Shown one piece after another: positions 21,961 to 34,845 of a stretch of DNA of 64,000 nt. The stretch comes from Dryomyza anilis (Eukaryota; Arthropoda; Insecta; Diptera; Dryomyzidae), in assembly GCA_951804985.1 (NCBI GenBank), contig OX638130.1:39198751-39262750 (forward strand), read 5' to 3'. The number at the start of each line of letters is the position of its first letter. Position 1 is the stretch's first letter. The notes beneath the pieces were generated by a model, which saw nothing but the letters and a program-made list of their open reading frames with translations, had not been told where the DNA came from and ran no database searches. Made by a program: the position numbers and the translations under genes.

Positions 21961-22779
21961 CAAATTGTTATTTAGAATGACCAACAGCGCTGGATACTCA
22001 GAAGACGCATAGATAATCGTTGGGGTCTTGGGAATTTAATGGGAAGGAGCTCTGGGTGTTATCAACAAGAAGAAGAAGTGAAGCAGAGGTCCAGCAGATT
22101 CAAATAAAGTAAAGAAATGCGAAGAAATGAAGCAGAGTGGCAGCATATTTGAAGACGTAGAAGGATGCGCTAGGAGCAAACTTGTTGTTATACCAAGCAC
22201 AAGTAGATTGCAGTGATCGAATTTTAATCATAAAACTACAACTGCCAGAAATAAGATGCAGAAAACAATATTCAACATTGATCTTGAAAATATATATAAA
22301 AAGTCAAATTATTATGTCTTCCATCGCACATAGAGAAGAAGCGATGCAGTAACGATTTTCTGATATCAACAATTCAGAAATCTATAATATTCTAAATAAA
22401 ACGACATGAGCACCACGATGTTCCACAAAGAAGTAGTGAAGCAGATGCCCAGCGGTTTTCTGATATCAACAATTCAGAAATCTTTAAGCTACATAAAGTG
22501 ACATGAGCACCAAAATGTTTTCAAAGTGTTTGACAAGATCACAGAAAAGAACACTCATCTCGAACGAATCGTCAACCAAGTCAACGGGGCCAAAGCTCTC
22601 TTGAACGACTAAGAGTCCAGCGTATCAACATGACGACGTCTACTGGAGATAACACCATTAGCAAATTTCACAAGAACCATCGCAGCCCAACAGATCCAAC
22701 ACACTACATACAACGAAACATTGAAGATGAGCAATGCAAATCCGACCAAACACACAGAAGAGCAAGAGGAGAAATCTGG
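21961..22779. other. Unclassified stretch with a 100-bp direct duplication
   Basis: Moderately GC-richer than its flanks, and present only once in the window. A 28-bp perfect match (22356-22383 and 22456-22483) sits in two diverged units exactly 100 bp apart, each also containing 'gacatgagcacca'. Repeated 'aagaagtgaagcag' motifs occur at 22070, 22115 and 22430. A short frame at 22630 (MTTSTGDNTISKF) runs into the microsatellite. I do not recognise the sequence. It could be the leader or terminal repeat of an LTR element. Confidence 0.5.
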
Positions 22780-22845
22780 AATTGTCTTGCGTCTCATTTA
22801 TTATTGTTGATTGCTTGCACAGTGAAGCAAATTACATCTTTTCGT

Positions 22846-22913
<68 letters not shown>

Positions 22914-23037
22914 GTATATATATATGTATATATATGTATATATATATGTATATATATGTATATATATTGTTACGAAAAGATGTAATTTGCTTCACTGTGC
23001 AAGCAATCAACAATAATAAATGAGACGCAAGACAATT
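22780..23037. repeat. Head-to-head LTR arms around a TA microsatellite
   Basis: Positions 22780-22849 are the perfect reverse complement of the first 70 bp of the Gypsy D 5' LTR (22968-23037). Between them lie about 118 bp of (TA)n with some TATG steps. The single strand could form a 70-bp stem. The inner ends of both arms are the LTR terminus TGTTACG. Confidence 0.9.
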
Positions 23038-23331
23038 CAGCGCACTAAGCAATGTGTTAGAAAGAGTCAGAAGATCATTCAGCGCACTATGCAATGTGCG
23101 AGAAAGAGGTGGAAGATCCGCACATTAAAACACATGAGTGCAAATGAGATGCCAATAGTATGCGTCATTCACGAAACGAGTAGAAGGTTCTCGATACAAG
23201 TCGAAGCTTATCGAAACGTGTCGAACTGATGCCTGCAGTATATAAGGCCGCGCATCTGAGGCACTGTACTTCAGTTGTGATTTGATAGTGAACTCGTAGA
23301 ACAGTTTTCCGTAGACTGAATTTTCGTAACA
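22968..23331 (+). repeat. Gypsy D 5' LTR
   Basis: It starts TGTTACGAAAAG and ends TTTTCGTAACA, so its termini form an 11-bp inverted repeat. A TATA box 'agtatataagg' is at about 23239, followed by 'tgtacttcagttgtg', the likely transcription start region. The U3 part matches 28372-28697 and 32621-32946 at roughly 93 percent by eye. The last 35 bp are unique to this copy. Confidence 0.87.
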
Positions 23332-23332
23332 T

Positions 23333-23350
23333 TGGTGTCAGAAGTGGGAT
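23333..23350 (+). promoter_or_regulatory. Gypsy D primer-binding site
   Basis: TGGTGTCAGAAGTGGGAT begins one base after the 5' LTR. This sequence is complementary to the 3' end of a leucine-tRNA type and is used by Mdg3-like fly elements. It marks the start of minus-strand synthesis and supports the LTR end at 23331. Confidence 0.8.
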
Positions 23351-23360
23351 TGTGATACAA

Positions 23361-24792
23361 AATGGTTAAATTCGATCAACTTAAAGTCGACCAGCTAAAG
23401 AAGGAGCTGTCGATTCGTAATCTTGCAACTGCTGGTACGAAAGTAGAGCTGCAGAAGCGCCTAATGGAAGAATTATAGGCCCAAGGCATTCTTCTCGCGG
23501 AGCACGAATTTGAAATTGAAGCTGCAGCATCGTCATCGAAAAATCTGGACACAAAGGAGAAAGTACAGACCCAAGTTTTTGATATGAGCCAGTTGATCGG
23601 AGCTATGCAGAAACAGTTTCAGATAATGGCTCAAGAAAATTCCAAACAGTTTCAATAAAATGCCAACAAAATTGAACAGAAGCTTCAAAAAAATTCAAAA
23701 CAATTTCAAGAAAATTCCAACCAGCTCAAAGCATAGCTTCTGGAGAATTCCAACAAACATCAAATAATAATGGAGGAAAAGATGCAGGAACATTCGAAGC
23801 AACTTCTGGAAGTTTCTAATACACTCCATGAAAAAGTAAAGGTGCTTGAGGCACATGTAAATGACATGGAAGTGAGCGTTGACGATAAGATTCAAAGATT
23901 GGAAAATAACGTTGATGAGAAATATCATGGAATCGACAAAAAGCTACAGAAAATTCAAAAGGACTTCGATATATTGCAGTTAAATGGACTCACACAGTAT
24001 TTTGTTAGTGGTACGAGACTAAAGTCACCGATTTACGATGGAGCTACAGCGTTCAACATTTACAATCTGCAATTTGAGACCTCGGCTGTAAGTAATCGGT
24101 GGAACAATGAGGACAGCGTAGCCGCACTTATCGAGGCGCTAAAAGGAGGCGCAGCCGAAGTATTGCAGACTGTTCCAGAAAGCGATAGAAACAGTTACAC
24201 AGATGTTATGGCTGCACTGCAACGGAAATATGGCAGTGATCAAATGAAGCAGATCTTCAGAATGGATCTAAAGGGCCGAATGCAAAGAAATGGTGAAACA
24301 TTGCAGGCGTATGCAGCGGACGTCGAGAGGCTTGCGCATTTGTCGTATTCAGATTCAGCAAGTGATTTCATAGAAAAGTGCAAAATCGAAGCGTTTGTTG
24401 ATGGCATACGCGATCAGGAGACAAAACGTGCAACAGTGATTGCGCCCAAAGTAACATTTACGGAAACGGTTACCATCGCTATAACACAGGAGACAGCAAA
24501 TGCGTTGTGACGATCGGCTCCAAAGGCGCGTAGAATTGATGTGGAGAACGATGATTTATTTCAATTAGTGTGCGAAGCAGTTAAAGCAGGCGTTAAAACC
24601 GAACACACAACTGGAAACCGAGACATCCAATTTAAAGGTAAATGCTACAACTGTGATACATATGGGCATATGGCACGTGACTGTCGTAAAAAACGCAAGC
24701 GCTCAATAAATCAATCTGCAGATGAACCCAAACATGATGAAAGACAGGATCATGTCCAAAATAGCGTAAATTTTAATCAAGCTTTAAACTAA
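23361..24792 (+). pseudogene. Gypsy D Gag
   Basis: It starts MVKFDQLKVDQLKKELSIRN at 23361. The first 35 residues fit a SAP-type DNA/RNA-binding helix pair. A long Gln/Asn/Lys-rich coiled coil follows, then the capsid domain 'SPIYDGATAFNIYNLQFETS' to 'GMRQNGETLQAYAADVERLA'-like residues, and a CCHC knuckle 'CYNCDTYGHMARDC' at about 24649. Stops interrupt it at 23476 (TAG), 23656 (TAA), 23734 (TAG) and 24508 (TGA). The 24541-24792 piece continues in the same protein after the TGA. Confidence 0.85.
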
Positions 24793-25500
24793 AACGAGTC
24801 ATATCTACGGGGCACGATCTGACTCCCATAACCGATTGCCCCAGAATCTCCATTTCACAAATTGCTCGAAAGCCAAATAGCTTAACTTTCGAAGGAGTTA
24901 TTGATTGTACAGCATATATGGTAACATTGGATACGGGAGCTTCACACTCTATAATAAGAAGTAATCTTATTAAGGACGTAGTAGAGCCACTTATAGGAAT
25001 AAGATTGCAAACAGCTACAGGCGAAGAGACCCCTATCAGAGTAAATATTACCAAGGAAATCACGATTGGTACTACGACAGTTAAGCATGATTTTATAGTT
25101 GCGGAAATAGTAAACGAAATAATACTTGGCATGGACTTCATGATAAGGAACGGTTTTACACTAGATCTAACAAGAAAAATTTTGAGTTATGCCAACACAG
25201 AGATCTAACTAAACATTGATTGTGATCAGAGCCCGAAAATTAAACAAGGTAACGCTCACAAAAATAGAAAAATACCACCTAATTCAGAAGCAATTGTTTG
25301 GGCGAAATTAAATGGAGAATGTGGGATAAGCAAGTTCTGGGTTATAGAAGCGAATGATGAGCAAATGAGCAGAAGTAATATTGTTGTAGGAAGAACATTA
25401 GTAGAAGCGACAAAGGACAAAGTTGTTCCAACAAGAGTTCTCAACATGGAAAACTCGTCCAAATTAATTAAAAAGGGAACAGTGGCCAGACTCAAGAGCC
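24793..25500 (+). pseudogene. Gypsy D protease
   Basis: The frame 24918-25208 holds the aspartic protease: 'VTLDTGASHSIIRSNLI' is the active site and 'EIVNEIILGMDFMIRNGFTL' the second conserved block (ILG-x-D). Stops flank it on both sides. The following 25209-25500 encodes the linker toward the polymerase in another frame ('GRTLVEATKDKVVPTRVLN'). The overall protease fold region looks complete, about 95 residues. Confidence 0.83.
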
Positions 25501-26503
25501 ATCAGCGATTATAAATTGTGAGTCAAATTCATCAAGAGACTACGGGACATCGCAAATAAACAAACAATCTACTCACAGGTTTATAAATGGGTGGACGAAG
25601 GATTTGACTGCCAAAGAAAAGAGTCAAGTGCAACAGCTAATTGACAAATATCGGTGTATATTTGCTGAAAAGGGCCAAAAGGATGGCAGAACTGCCATTG
25701 TAAAACATCGAATAGACACTGGTGATTCTAACCCAATTCGTCATGCACCAAGAAGGGTACCACTTGCGAAAAGAGACGAAGTATCTCATTTGGTTGAAGA
25801 AATGCACACAAATGGCGTGGTGGAACCATCTGAGAGTCCATGGAGTTCACCAGTAGTATTGGTGAAAAAGAAGGACGGTAGTACTCGGTTCTGCGTTGAT
25901 TACCGAAAACTTAACGTTGTCACCAAGAAAGATAGTTATCCACTGCCCAGAATCGATGACACCTTGGATACACTATCTAATGCTAAGTGGTTTTCAACGT
26001 TGGACTTGCAAAGCGGTTATTGGCAAGTAGAAATCGATAAGAAAGATCGAGAGAAGACTGCATTCAGTACTGGAGATGGACTATGGCAATTTTTGGTAAT
26101 GCCGTTTGGACTATGCAATGCCCCAGCAACATTCGAGCGGTTAATGGAGCACGTATTAAAAGGTTTACACTGGAAAACATGCCTAGTATACCTTGATGAA
26201 ATAATTGTTATGGGCAAGGATATATACGAACATCTAAGAAATCTAGAGGAAGTATTTCTTCGATTGAAAAGTGCGGGTCTACAACTTAGCCCAAAGAAAT
26301 GCTCACTTTTCAAGAAAGAAGTCAAGTATCTGGGTCATCGAGTTACCACGGAAGGAGTGCATACCGATGAAGATAAAATAGTTTCAGTAAAGGAGTGGCC
26401 CAGACCGCAAAACCTGACCTACGAAGTTTCTTGGGGCTATGTACATACTACAGGCGATTTGTTTCAGGTTTTGCCAATGTTGCTAGCAGTCTTCACGAAT
26501 TGA
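25501..26503 (+). pseudogene. Gypsy D reverse transcriptase
   Basis: The frame 25604-26503 contains 'KHRIDTGDSNPIRHAPRRVP', 'VDYRKLNVVTKKDSYPLPRI', 'FSTLDLQSGYWQVEIDKKDR', 'MPFGLCNAPATFERLMEHVL' and 'KKCSLFKKEVKYLGHRV'. The active site reads 'VYLDEIIVMG': the second catalytic aspartate of YLDD is glutamate, which should abolish polymerisation. After about 26400 the frame shifts and ends in unrelated residues. Confidence 0.88.
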
Positions 26504-26899
26504 CAAGAAAGACCCCGCATTTCAATGGGAAAGAACCGCGCATTTCAATGGGGTGATGATCAAGAAAGGGCATTTTTCAAATTAAAAGATCTACTGTGCT
26601 CGGCACCAATTCTTGCGTATCCAATTCCCGGTGAGAAATTTATACTTGATACGGATGCAAGCGGATACGGAATAGGCGGAGTTCTCTCGCAAGTAATCAA
26701 TGGGCAGGAAAAAGTGATCGCATACTACAGTAAAACATTGTCCAAGCCCGAGCGAAATTACTGTGTCACCAGGAGGGAGCTTCTTGCTGTAATTGAAAGT
26801 GTGAAAAATTTCCATAAGTATCTGTACAGACAGATCACGCAGCACTACGATGGTTACTTCAGTTCAAAGATCCGGAAAGCCAAATTGCGCGTTGGATAG
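26504..26899 (+). pseudogene. Gypsy D RNase H
   Basis: The frame 26525-26899 starts with a duplicated 'cgcatttcaatggg' (26515 and 26537). It then reads 'FFKLKDLLCSAPILAYPIPG', 'FILDTDASGYGIGGVLSQVI', 'IAYYSKTLSKPERNYCVTRR' and 'ELLAVIESVKNFHKYLYRQ', the standard Gypsy RNase H with its first aspartate and glutamate. A frameshift near 26845 turns the end (after FHKYLYRQ) into noise. The protein resumes in the next frame at about 26860 ('DPESQIARWIERLQSYDF'). Confidence 0.84.
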
Positions 26900-28360
26900 A
26901 ACGATTGCAGAGCTACGATTTCTCAATCGAACATCGTAAAGGAGGAAATCATGGAAATGCAGATGCTCTGTCACGACGCCCATGTAAACTAGAATGCAGA
27001 CATTGTTCAAGAGCGGAAGGAAAAGAAAACATAATTGACATTCGTTTGCTAAATGTTTTGCCCGATGAAAAATGGACTCCGGAACAAATTCAAAGTGATC
27101 AAAAGAGTGATCATGACCTCACAAAAATCATGATGTTCAAGGAACAGCAAAAAAAACCATCATGGGAAGATATAGCTGCGGACAGTCCAATAACTAAAGC
27201 TTACTGGGCAAAGTTGCAGAGCTTAAAGCTACAAGAAGGTTGCTTATATCGTGTATGGGAAAATGAACATGGCACATCCCCTCGTTGTTTGATTGTTGTT
27301 CCCAAGTCAAAAATAAAAGAGATATTAGCGGAATACCATGGTGGATCTAGTCGTGGTCATTTGGGCATTAATAAAACGGTCGAGAAGGTAAAGAAACGTT
27401 TTTATTGGATTGGATGCCAAGAGTCAGTCGCCGATTGGATTCGCAGTTGTCCGCAATGTGTACCAGCAAAAGGACCAACAGTCAGAAGTCGCGGCAGGAT
27501 GCATCAGTACAACGTGTGAGCACCATTCGATCGTATTGCCATGGATGTCGCCGGGCCGTTTCCAATCAGTGATGCGGGTAATAAGTATGTCCTTGTCGTC
27601 ATTGACTATTTCAGCAAGAGGCCTGAAGTGTATCCCATGCCGAATCAAGAAGCCACAATAGCTGCGGATGCATTAGTTAACAACTGGGTAAGCCGTTTTG
27701 GAGTACCGTTGGAATTGCATTCAGATCAAGTAATAAATTTTGAGTCTGCAGTTTTTAAAGAAGTATGCAAAGTCCTCAACATACACAAAACACGAACAAC
27801 GCCTTTGCAACCGCAATCAGACGGCATTATGGAGAGAAAAATGGTTGATAAAAATCAAAAAGATTGGGATACACACATACCACTATTCCTCATGGCTTAT
27901 CGAACGGCGGTTCATGATACCACAGCAGCTTCACCATCTAAAATTGGTTTTTGGAACAGACTTAAGATTACCTGCGGATTTAAAGTTTGGTGCGAGTCCT
28001 TCAGCTGGAATTCCTGTACACAATTATGTTTTCGGAAAAAGTGAAGAAATTAACGAAGTGCATCAGTTTGTAAGACAGCGTACACAATTAGCGAGTGATA
28101 AGATGAAGGCCAGATACGACTTACGCACAAATACAGAGGGATTTACGGAAGGACAACTTGTTTTGCTCTATAACCCACAAAGGAAGAAAGCCTTATCCCC
28201 TAAGCTACAAAAACACTGGGAAGGACCATACAAGATAATTAAAAGAATTAACGATGTCGTGTATCGGATTCAGAATACTGCAGGCGTTAGAAGAAAAATG
28301 AAAGTGGTACATTTAGAAAGGTTGGCGCCGTATAGAGAGAGGATTAACATCTGTTTTTAG
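26900..28360 (+). pseudogene. Gypsy D integrase
   Basis: The frame 26905-27519 includes 'IEHRKGGNHGNADALSRRPC' (end of RNase H) and the zinc finger 'GHLGINKTVEKVKKRFYWIG' with 'SCPQC'. It stops at a TGA at 27517. The core continues at 27541: 'MDVAGPFPISDAGNKYVLVV', 'FGVPLELHSDQVINFESAVF' and 'TTPLQPQSDGIMERKMVDKN'. The second Asp is followed by QV instead of the usual QG. About 10-15 residues after the catalytic Glu are deleted. The C-terminal domain (28046-28360) ends 'MKVVHLERLAPYRERINICF'. Confidence 0.86.
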
Positions 28361-28371
28361 GTGGAGGGCAG

Positions 28372-28806
28372 TGTTACGAAAAGAGGTCATTTGCTCCACT
28401 GTGCAAGCAATCAACAATAACAAATGAGACGCAGGACAATTCAGCGCACTAAGCAATGTGTTAGAAAGAGACAGAAGATAATTAAGCGCACTATGCAATG
28501 TGCGAGAAAGAGATGGAAGATCAGCACATTAAAATACATGAGTGCGAATGAGATGCCAATAGCATGCGTCATTCACGAAACGAGTAGAAGGTTCTCGAAA
28601 CAAGTCGAAGCTTGTCGAAACGTGTCGAACTGATGCCTGCAGTATATAAGGCCGCGCATCTGAGGCACTGTACTTCAGTTGTGATTTGATAGTGAACTAG
28701 TGCGTCTCGTGAGTGAACATTGTTAAGCTTAATTGTATAGATTCAGCAGTTGATATAAGTGATTATTCTTTAAGTTGTTATTTAAATAAATAATGTTAAT
28801 TAATAA
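28372..28806 (+). repeat. Gypsy D 3' LTR
   Basis: It follows a polypurine tract 'aggtggagggcag' (28360-28371). The first 325 bp match the 5' LTR. After 'gatagtgaact' it differs: 'agtgcgtctcgtgagtgaac', an AATAAA signal at about 28784, and 'gttaattaataa', where a hAT-type end is inserted (28807). The true LTR end may therefore lie beyond the insertion. Near-identical copy at 32621-33055. Confidence 0.8.
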
Positions 28807-29295
28807 CAAGGTTGTTAAAAAAGGTCAAATCGCTATACACTCAAGCTCATTTGAGCTAGCTGAAATGAGCTTGAGTGAAGGGGGTTGAGCGAAGGTCGAT
28901 CGCTCAAATGTTGAGCGGACTCAACATATGAGCGATGGACTAGCGCTCAAAGGTTGAGCGCTAGTCCATATAAGGCCGCGCATCTGAGGCACTGTACTTC
29001 AGTTGTGATTTGATAGTGAACAAGTGCGTCTCCTGAGTGAACATTGTTAAGCTTAATTGTATAGATTCAGAAGTTGATATAAGTGATTATTCTTTAAGTT
29101 GTTATTTAAATAAATAAAGTTAATTAATACCAAGGTTGTAAAAAAGCTCAAATCGCTCAACACACTTGAGCAAGCTCAAATGAGCTTGAGCGAAGGGGGT
29201 TGAGCGATGATTGATCGCTCAAATGTTGAGCGGACTCATCTGATGAGCGGACTCAACATATGAGCTGACGTCAGATGAGCGCACTCAACTAAAAA
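28807..29295 (+). repeat. Two truncated fold-back left ends separated by an LTR fragment
   Basis: 28807-28965 begins with the 12-bp end motif of the fold-back element with one base inserted (caaggttgttaaa), and is full of GAGC palindromes. One is a 14-bp stem around 'agg' at 28936-28966 (ggactagcgctcaa). It breaks off into 28966-29130, a second partial copy of the Gypsy D LTR from 'tataaggccgcgcatctga' to the site 'attaatac'. Another left end, 29131-29295, follows and breaks off at 'actcaactaaaaaa'. The order LTR, fold-back end, LTR, fold-back end shows a local duplication. Confidence 0.75.
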
Positions 29296-31435
<2,140 letters not shown>

Positions 31436-31552
31436 TGTTGTGAATTATCGCATAAATTTTTCTTTTCTTTATGGTTCTTCACTGTTCATTCAGTTTTGAA
31501 TGTTGCTGTACATATGTTGAGCGCATCATGTTTTTATATCATGTTGTACTCA
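31436..31552 (+). repeat. Gypsy C-type LTR (117 bp), copy beside a BEL fragment
   Basis: It runs from TGTTGTGAATTA to TTGTACTCA, directly after the polypurine tract. It is nearly identical to 37909-38025 and 45674-45790. At its right it joins BEL sequence 'tttgcgatcacgacccaaga', sharing only 'ca' with the natural BEL sequence at the joint. This is not the native insertion site seen at 38026. Confidence 0.83.
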
Positions 31553-31606
31553 TTTGCGATCACGACCCAAGAGATTGTGTTGGAACGATTTTTCACACTT
31601 CCATTC
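31553..31606 (+). pseudogene. 54-bp BEL fragment at a chimeric joint
   Basis: This corresponds to 38264-38314 (FAITTQENVLERFFTLP, with Glu-Asn changed to Glu-Ile). It lies between a Gypsy C LTR and the Gypsy D integrase. A continuous open frame (31382-32239) runs through the polypurine tract, LTR, this piece and Gypsy D integrase. That makes a chimeric ORF that is an accident of joining rather than a gene. Confidence 0.8.
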
Positions 31607-33055
31607 CATTTGGGCATTAATAAAACGGTCGAGAAAGTAAAGAAACGTTTTTATTGGATTGGATGCCAAGAGTCAGTCGCCGATTGGATTCGCAGTTGTC
31701 CGCAATGTGTACCAGCAAAAGGACCAACAGTCAGAAGTCGCGGCAGGATGCATCAGTACAACGTGTTAGCACCATTCGATCGTATTGCCATGGATGTCGC
31801 CGGGCCGTTTCCAATCAGTGATGCGGGTAATAAGTATGTCCTTGTCGTCATTGACTATTTCAGCAAGAGGCCTGAAGTGTATCCCATGCCGAATCAAGAA
31901 GCCACAATAGCTGCGGATGCATTAGTTAACAACTGGGTAAGCCGTTTTGGAGTACCGTTGGAATTGCATTCAGATCAAGTAATAAATTTTGAGTCTGCAG
32001 TTTTTAAAGAAGTATGCAAAGTCCTCAACATACACAAAACACGAACAACGCCTTTGCAACCGCAATCAGACGGCATTATGGAGAGAAAAATGGTTGATAA
32101 AAATCAAAAAGATTGGGATACACACATACCACTATTCCTCATGGCTTATCGAACGGCGGTTCATGATACCACAGCAGCTTCACCATCTAAAATTGGTTTT
32201 TGGAACAGACTTAAGATTACCTGCGGATTTAAAGTTTAGTGCGAGTCCTTCAGCTGGAATTCCTGTACACAATTATGTTTTCGGAAAAAGTGAAGAAATT
32301 AACGAAGTGCATCAGTTTGTAAGACAGCGTACACAATTAGCGAGTGATAAGATGAAGGCCAGATACGACTTACGCACAAATACAGAGGGATTTACGGAAG
32401 GACAACTTGTTTTGCTCTATAACCCACAAAGGAAGAAAGCCTTATCCCCTAAGCTACAAAAACACTGGGAAGGACCATACAAAATAATTAAAAGAATTAA
32501 CGATGTCGTGTATCGGATTCAGAATACTGCAGGCGTTAGAAGAAAAATGAAAGTGGTACATTTAGAAAGGTTGGCGCCGTATAGAGAGAGGATTAACATC
32601 TGTTTTTAGGTGGAGGGCAGTGTTACGAAAAGAGGTCATTTGCTCCACTGTGCAAGCAATCAACAATAACAAATGAGACGCAGGACAATTCAGCGCACTA
32701 AGCAATGTGTTAGAAAGAGACGGAAGATAATTAAGCGCACTATGCAATGTGCGAGAAAGAGATGGAAGATCAGCACATTAAAATACATGAGTGCGAATGA
32801 GATGCCAATAGCATGCGTCATTCACGAAACGAGTAGAAGGTTCTCGAAACAAGTCGAAGCTTGTCGAAACGTGTCGAACTGATGCCTGCAGTATATAAGG
32901 CCGCGCATCTGAGGCACTGTCCTTCAGTTGTGATTTGATAGTGAACTAGTGCGTCTCGTGAGTGAACATTGTTAAACTTAATTGTATAGATTCAGCAGTT
33001 GATATAAGTGATTATTCTTTAAGTTGTTATTTAAATAAATAATGTTAATTAATAA
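31607..33055 (+). pseudogene. Second copy of Gypsy D integrase end and 3' LTR
   Basis: 1,449 bp collinear with 27358-28806 without any indel. It differs at a handful of bases: the TGA at 27517 is TTA here, so the integrase is open from the zinc finger (HLGINKTVEKVKKRF) through the core. The C-terminal domain and LTR (32621-33055) follow as in copy 1. The integrase still has the same deletion after the Glu and the same QV change, so the duplication happened after these defects. Confidence 0.88.
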
Positions 33056-33378
33056 CAAGGTTGTAAAAAAGGTCAAATCGCTCAACACACTTGAGCAAGC
33101 TCAAATGAGCTTGAGCGAAGGGGGTTGAGCGATGATCGATTGCTCAAATGTTGAGCGGACTCATCTGATGAGCGGACTCAACATATGAGCTGACGTCAGA
33201 TGAGCGCACTCAACTAAAAAATAGACAAAATTTGAGCGCCGTTCAACTATTGTCGAAATTAAAATTTTTGATGACAAAGATTTTCACATCGACTACTTGA
33301 TGGAATTTCACAAACGTGCGTTTTTAAATGAAAGTGTTTCTACGGAAAGAAATACGCATCCAGGCGCATCAGTAGACT

Positions 33379-34035
33379 TTTTTTTTGGACAAGTTGGTTC
33401 CTTTGGGATTTGTCCAGAATCTAACTGCGTCATTGGACATTTTTTTGGACAAATTGGTTCCTTTAGGATTTGGTCAGAACCTAACTGCGTCATTGGACAT
33501 TTTTTGGACAAATTGGTTCCTTTAGGATTTGGCCAGAATCTAACTGCGTCATTGGACATTTTTTTGGACAAATTGGTTCCTTTAGGATTTGACCAGAACC
33601 TAACTGCGTCATTGGACATTTTTTTTGGACAAATTGGTTCCTTTGGGGTTTGGCCAGAATCTAACTGCGTCATTGGACATATTTTTGGACAAATTGGTTC
33701 CTTTAGGATTTGGCCAGAACCTAACTGCGTCATTGGACATTTTTTTGGACAAATTGGTTCCTTTGGGATTTGACCAGAACCTAACTGCGTCATTGGACAT
33801 TTTTTTGGACAAATTGGTTCCTTTGGGATTTGGCCAGAATTTAACTGCGTCATTGGACATTTTTTTGGACAAATTGGTTCCTTTGGGGTTTGGCCAGAAT
33901 CTAACTGCGTCATTGGACATTTTTTTGGACAAATTGGTTCCTTTAGGATTTGGCCAGAACCTAACTGCGTCATTGGACATTTTTTTGGACAAATTGGTTC
34001 CTTTGGGATTTGACCAGAACCTAACTGAGTCATTG
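33379..34035 (+). repeat. 60-bp tandem array, left arm of the fold-back element
   Basis: Eleven units of a 60-bp repeat, each with 'aaattggttcctttgggatt' and 'ctaactgcgtcattggaca' plus a 6-9 base T run. Unit length varies from 59 to 61 bp, mainly through the T run. Neighbouring units share variants (gaatc/gaacc, tggcc/tgacc), which suggests local unit shuffling. The 60-bp length keeps frames open on both strands (20-residue repeats), which is not evidence for coding. Confidence 0.92.
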
Positions 34036-34845
34036 GACCAATTTGTCAAAAAAAAGTCCAATGACGCAGTTAGATTCTGGCCAAATCCTAAAGGAACCAA
34101 TTTGTTCAAAAAAATGTCCAATGACGCAGTTAGATTCTGGCTAAATCCTAAAGGAACCAATTTGTCCAAAAAATTTTCCAATGACGCAGTTAGGTTCTGG
34201 CCAAATCCTAAAGGAACCAATTTGTCCAAAAAAATGTCCAATGACGCAGTTAGGTTTTGGTCAAATCCCAAAGGTACTAATTTGTCCAAAAAAATGTCCA
34301 ATGACGCAGTTAGATTCTGGCCAAATCCTAAAGGAACCAATTTGACCAAAATATGACCAATGACGCAGTTAGGTTCTGGCCAAATCCTAAAGGAAATAAT
34401 TTGTCCAAAAAAATGTCCAATGACGCAGTTAGATTCTGGCCAATCCCAAAGGAACCAATTTGTCCAAAAAAAATGTCCAATGACGCAGTTAGATTCTGGC
34501 CAAATCCCAAAGGAACCAATTTGTTCAAAAAAATGTCCAATGACGCAGTTAGGTTCTGGTCAAATCCCAAAGGAACCAATTTGTACAAAAAAATGTCCAA
34601 TGACGCAGTTAGGTTCTGGTCAAATCCCAAAGAAAACAATTTGTCCAAAAAAATGTCCAATGACGCAGTTAGGTTCTAGTCAAATACCAAAGGAACCATT
34701 TTGTCCAAAAAAATGTTCAATGACGCAGTTAGATTCTGGCCAAATCCTAAAGGAACCAATTTGTCCAAAAAATGTCCAATGACGCAGATAAGTTCTGGCC
34801 AAATCCCAACGGAACCAACTTGTCCAAAAAAAAAGTCTACTGATG
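34036..34845 (-). repeat. 60-bp tandem array, right arm (inverted)
   Basis: Thirteen units of the same 60-bp repeat in opposite orientation, for example 'tgtccaatgacgcagttag' and 'aatcccaaaggaaccaattt'. The two arms meet at about 34036-34060 with almost no loop ('ggaccaatttgtcaaaaaaa'). The right arm has two more units than the left, so the hairpin is unequal. Confidence 0.92.

Larger units (their letters stand above)
22968..28806 (+). mobile_element. Gypsy D LTR retrotransposon
   Basis: A 5.8-kb element: 5' LTR, leucine-type primer-binding site, gag with an N-terminal SAP-like domain, protease, reverse transcriptase, RNase H, integrase, polypurine tract and 3' LTR. All gene domains are present in order but carry at least four stops in gag, several frameshifts in pol and a YLDE active-site change. 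The two LTRs agree for their first 325 bp and then differ completely, so the 3' end comes from a different variant or has recombined. Confidence 0.85.

Noticed and set aside
33379..34845. Regularly spaced repeats resembling a CRISPR array
   Set aside because: The 60-bp units are contiguous tandem repeats without unique spacers, inverted halfway, in a eukaryotic mobile-element context.
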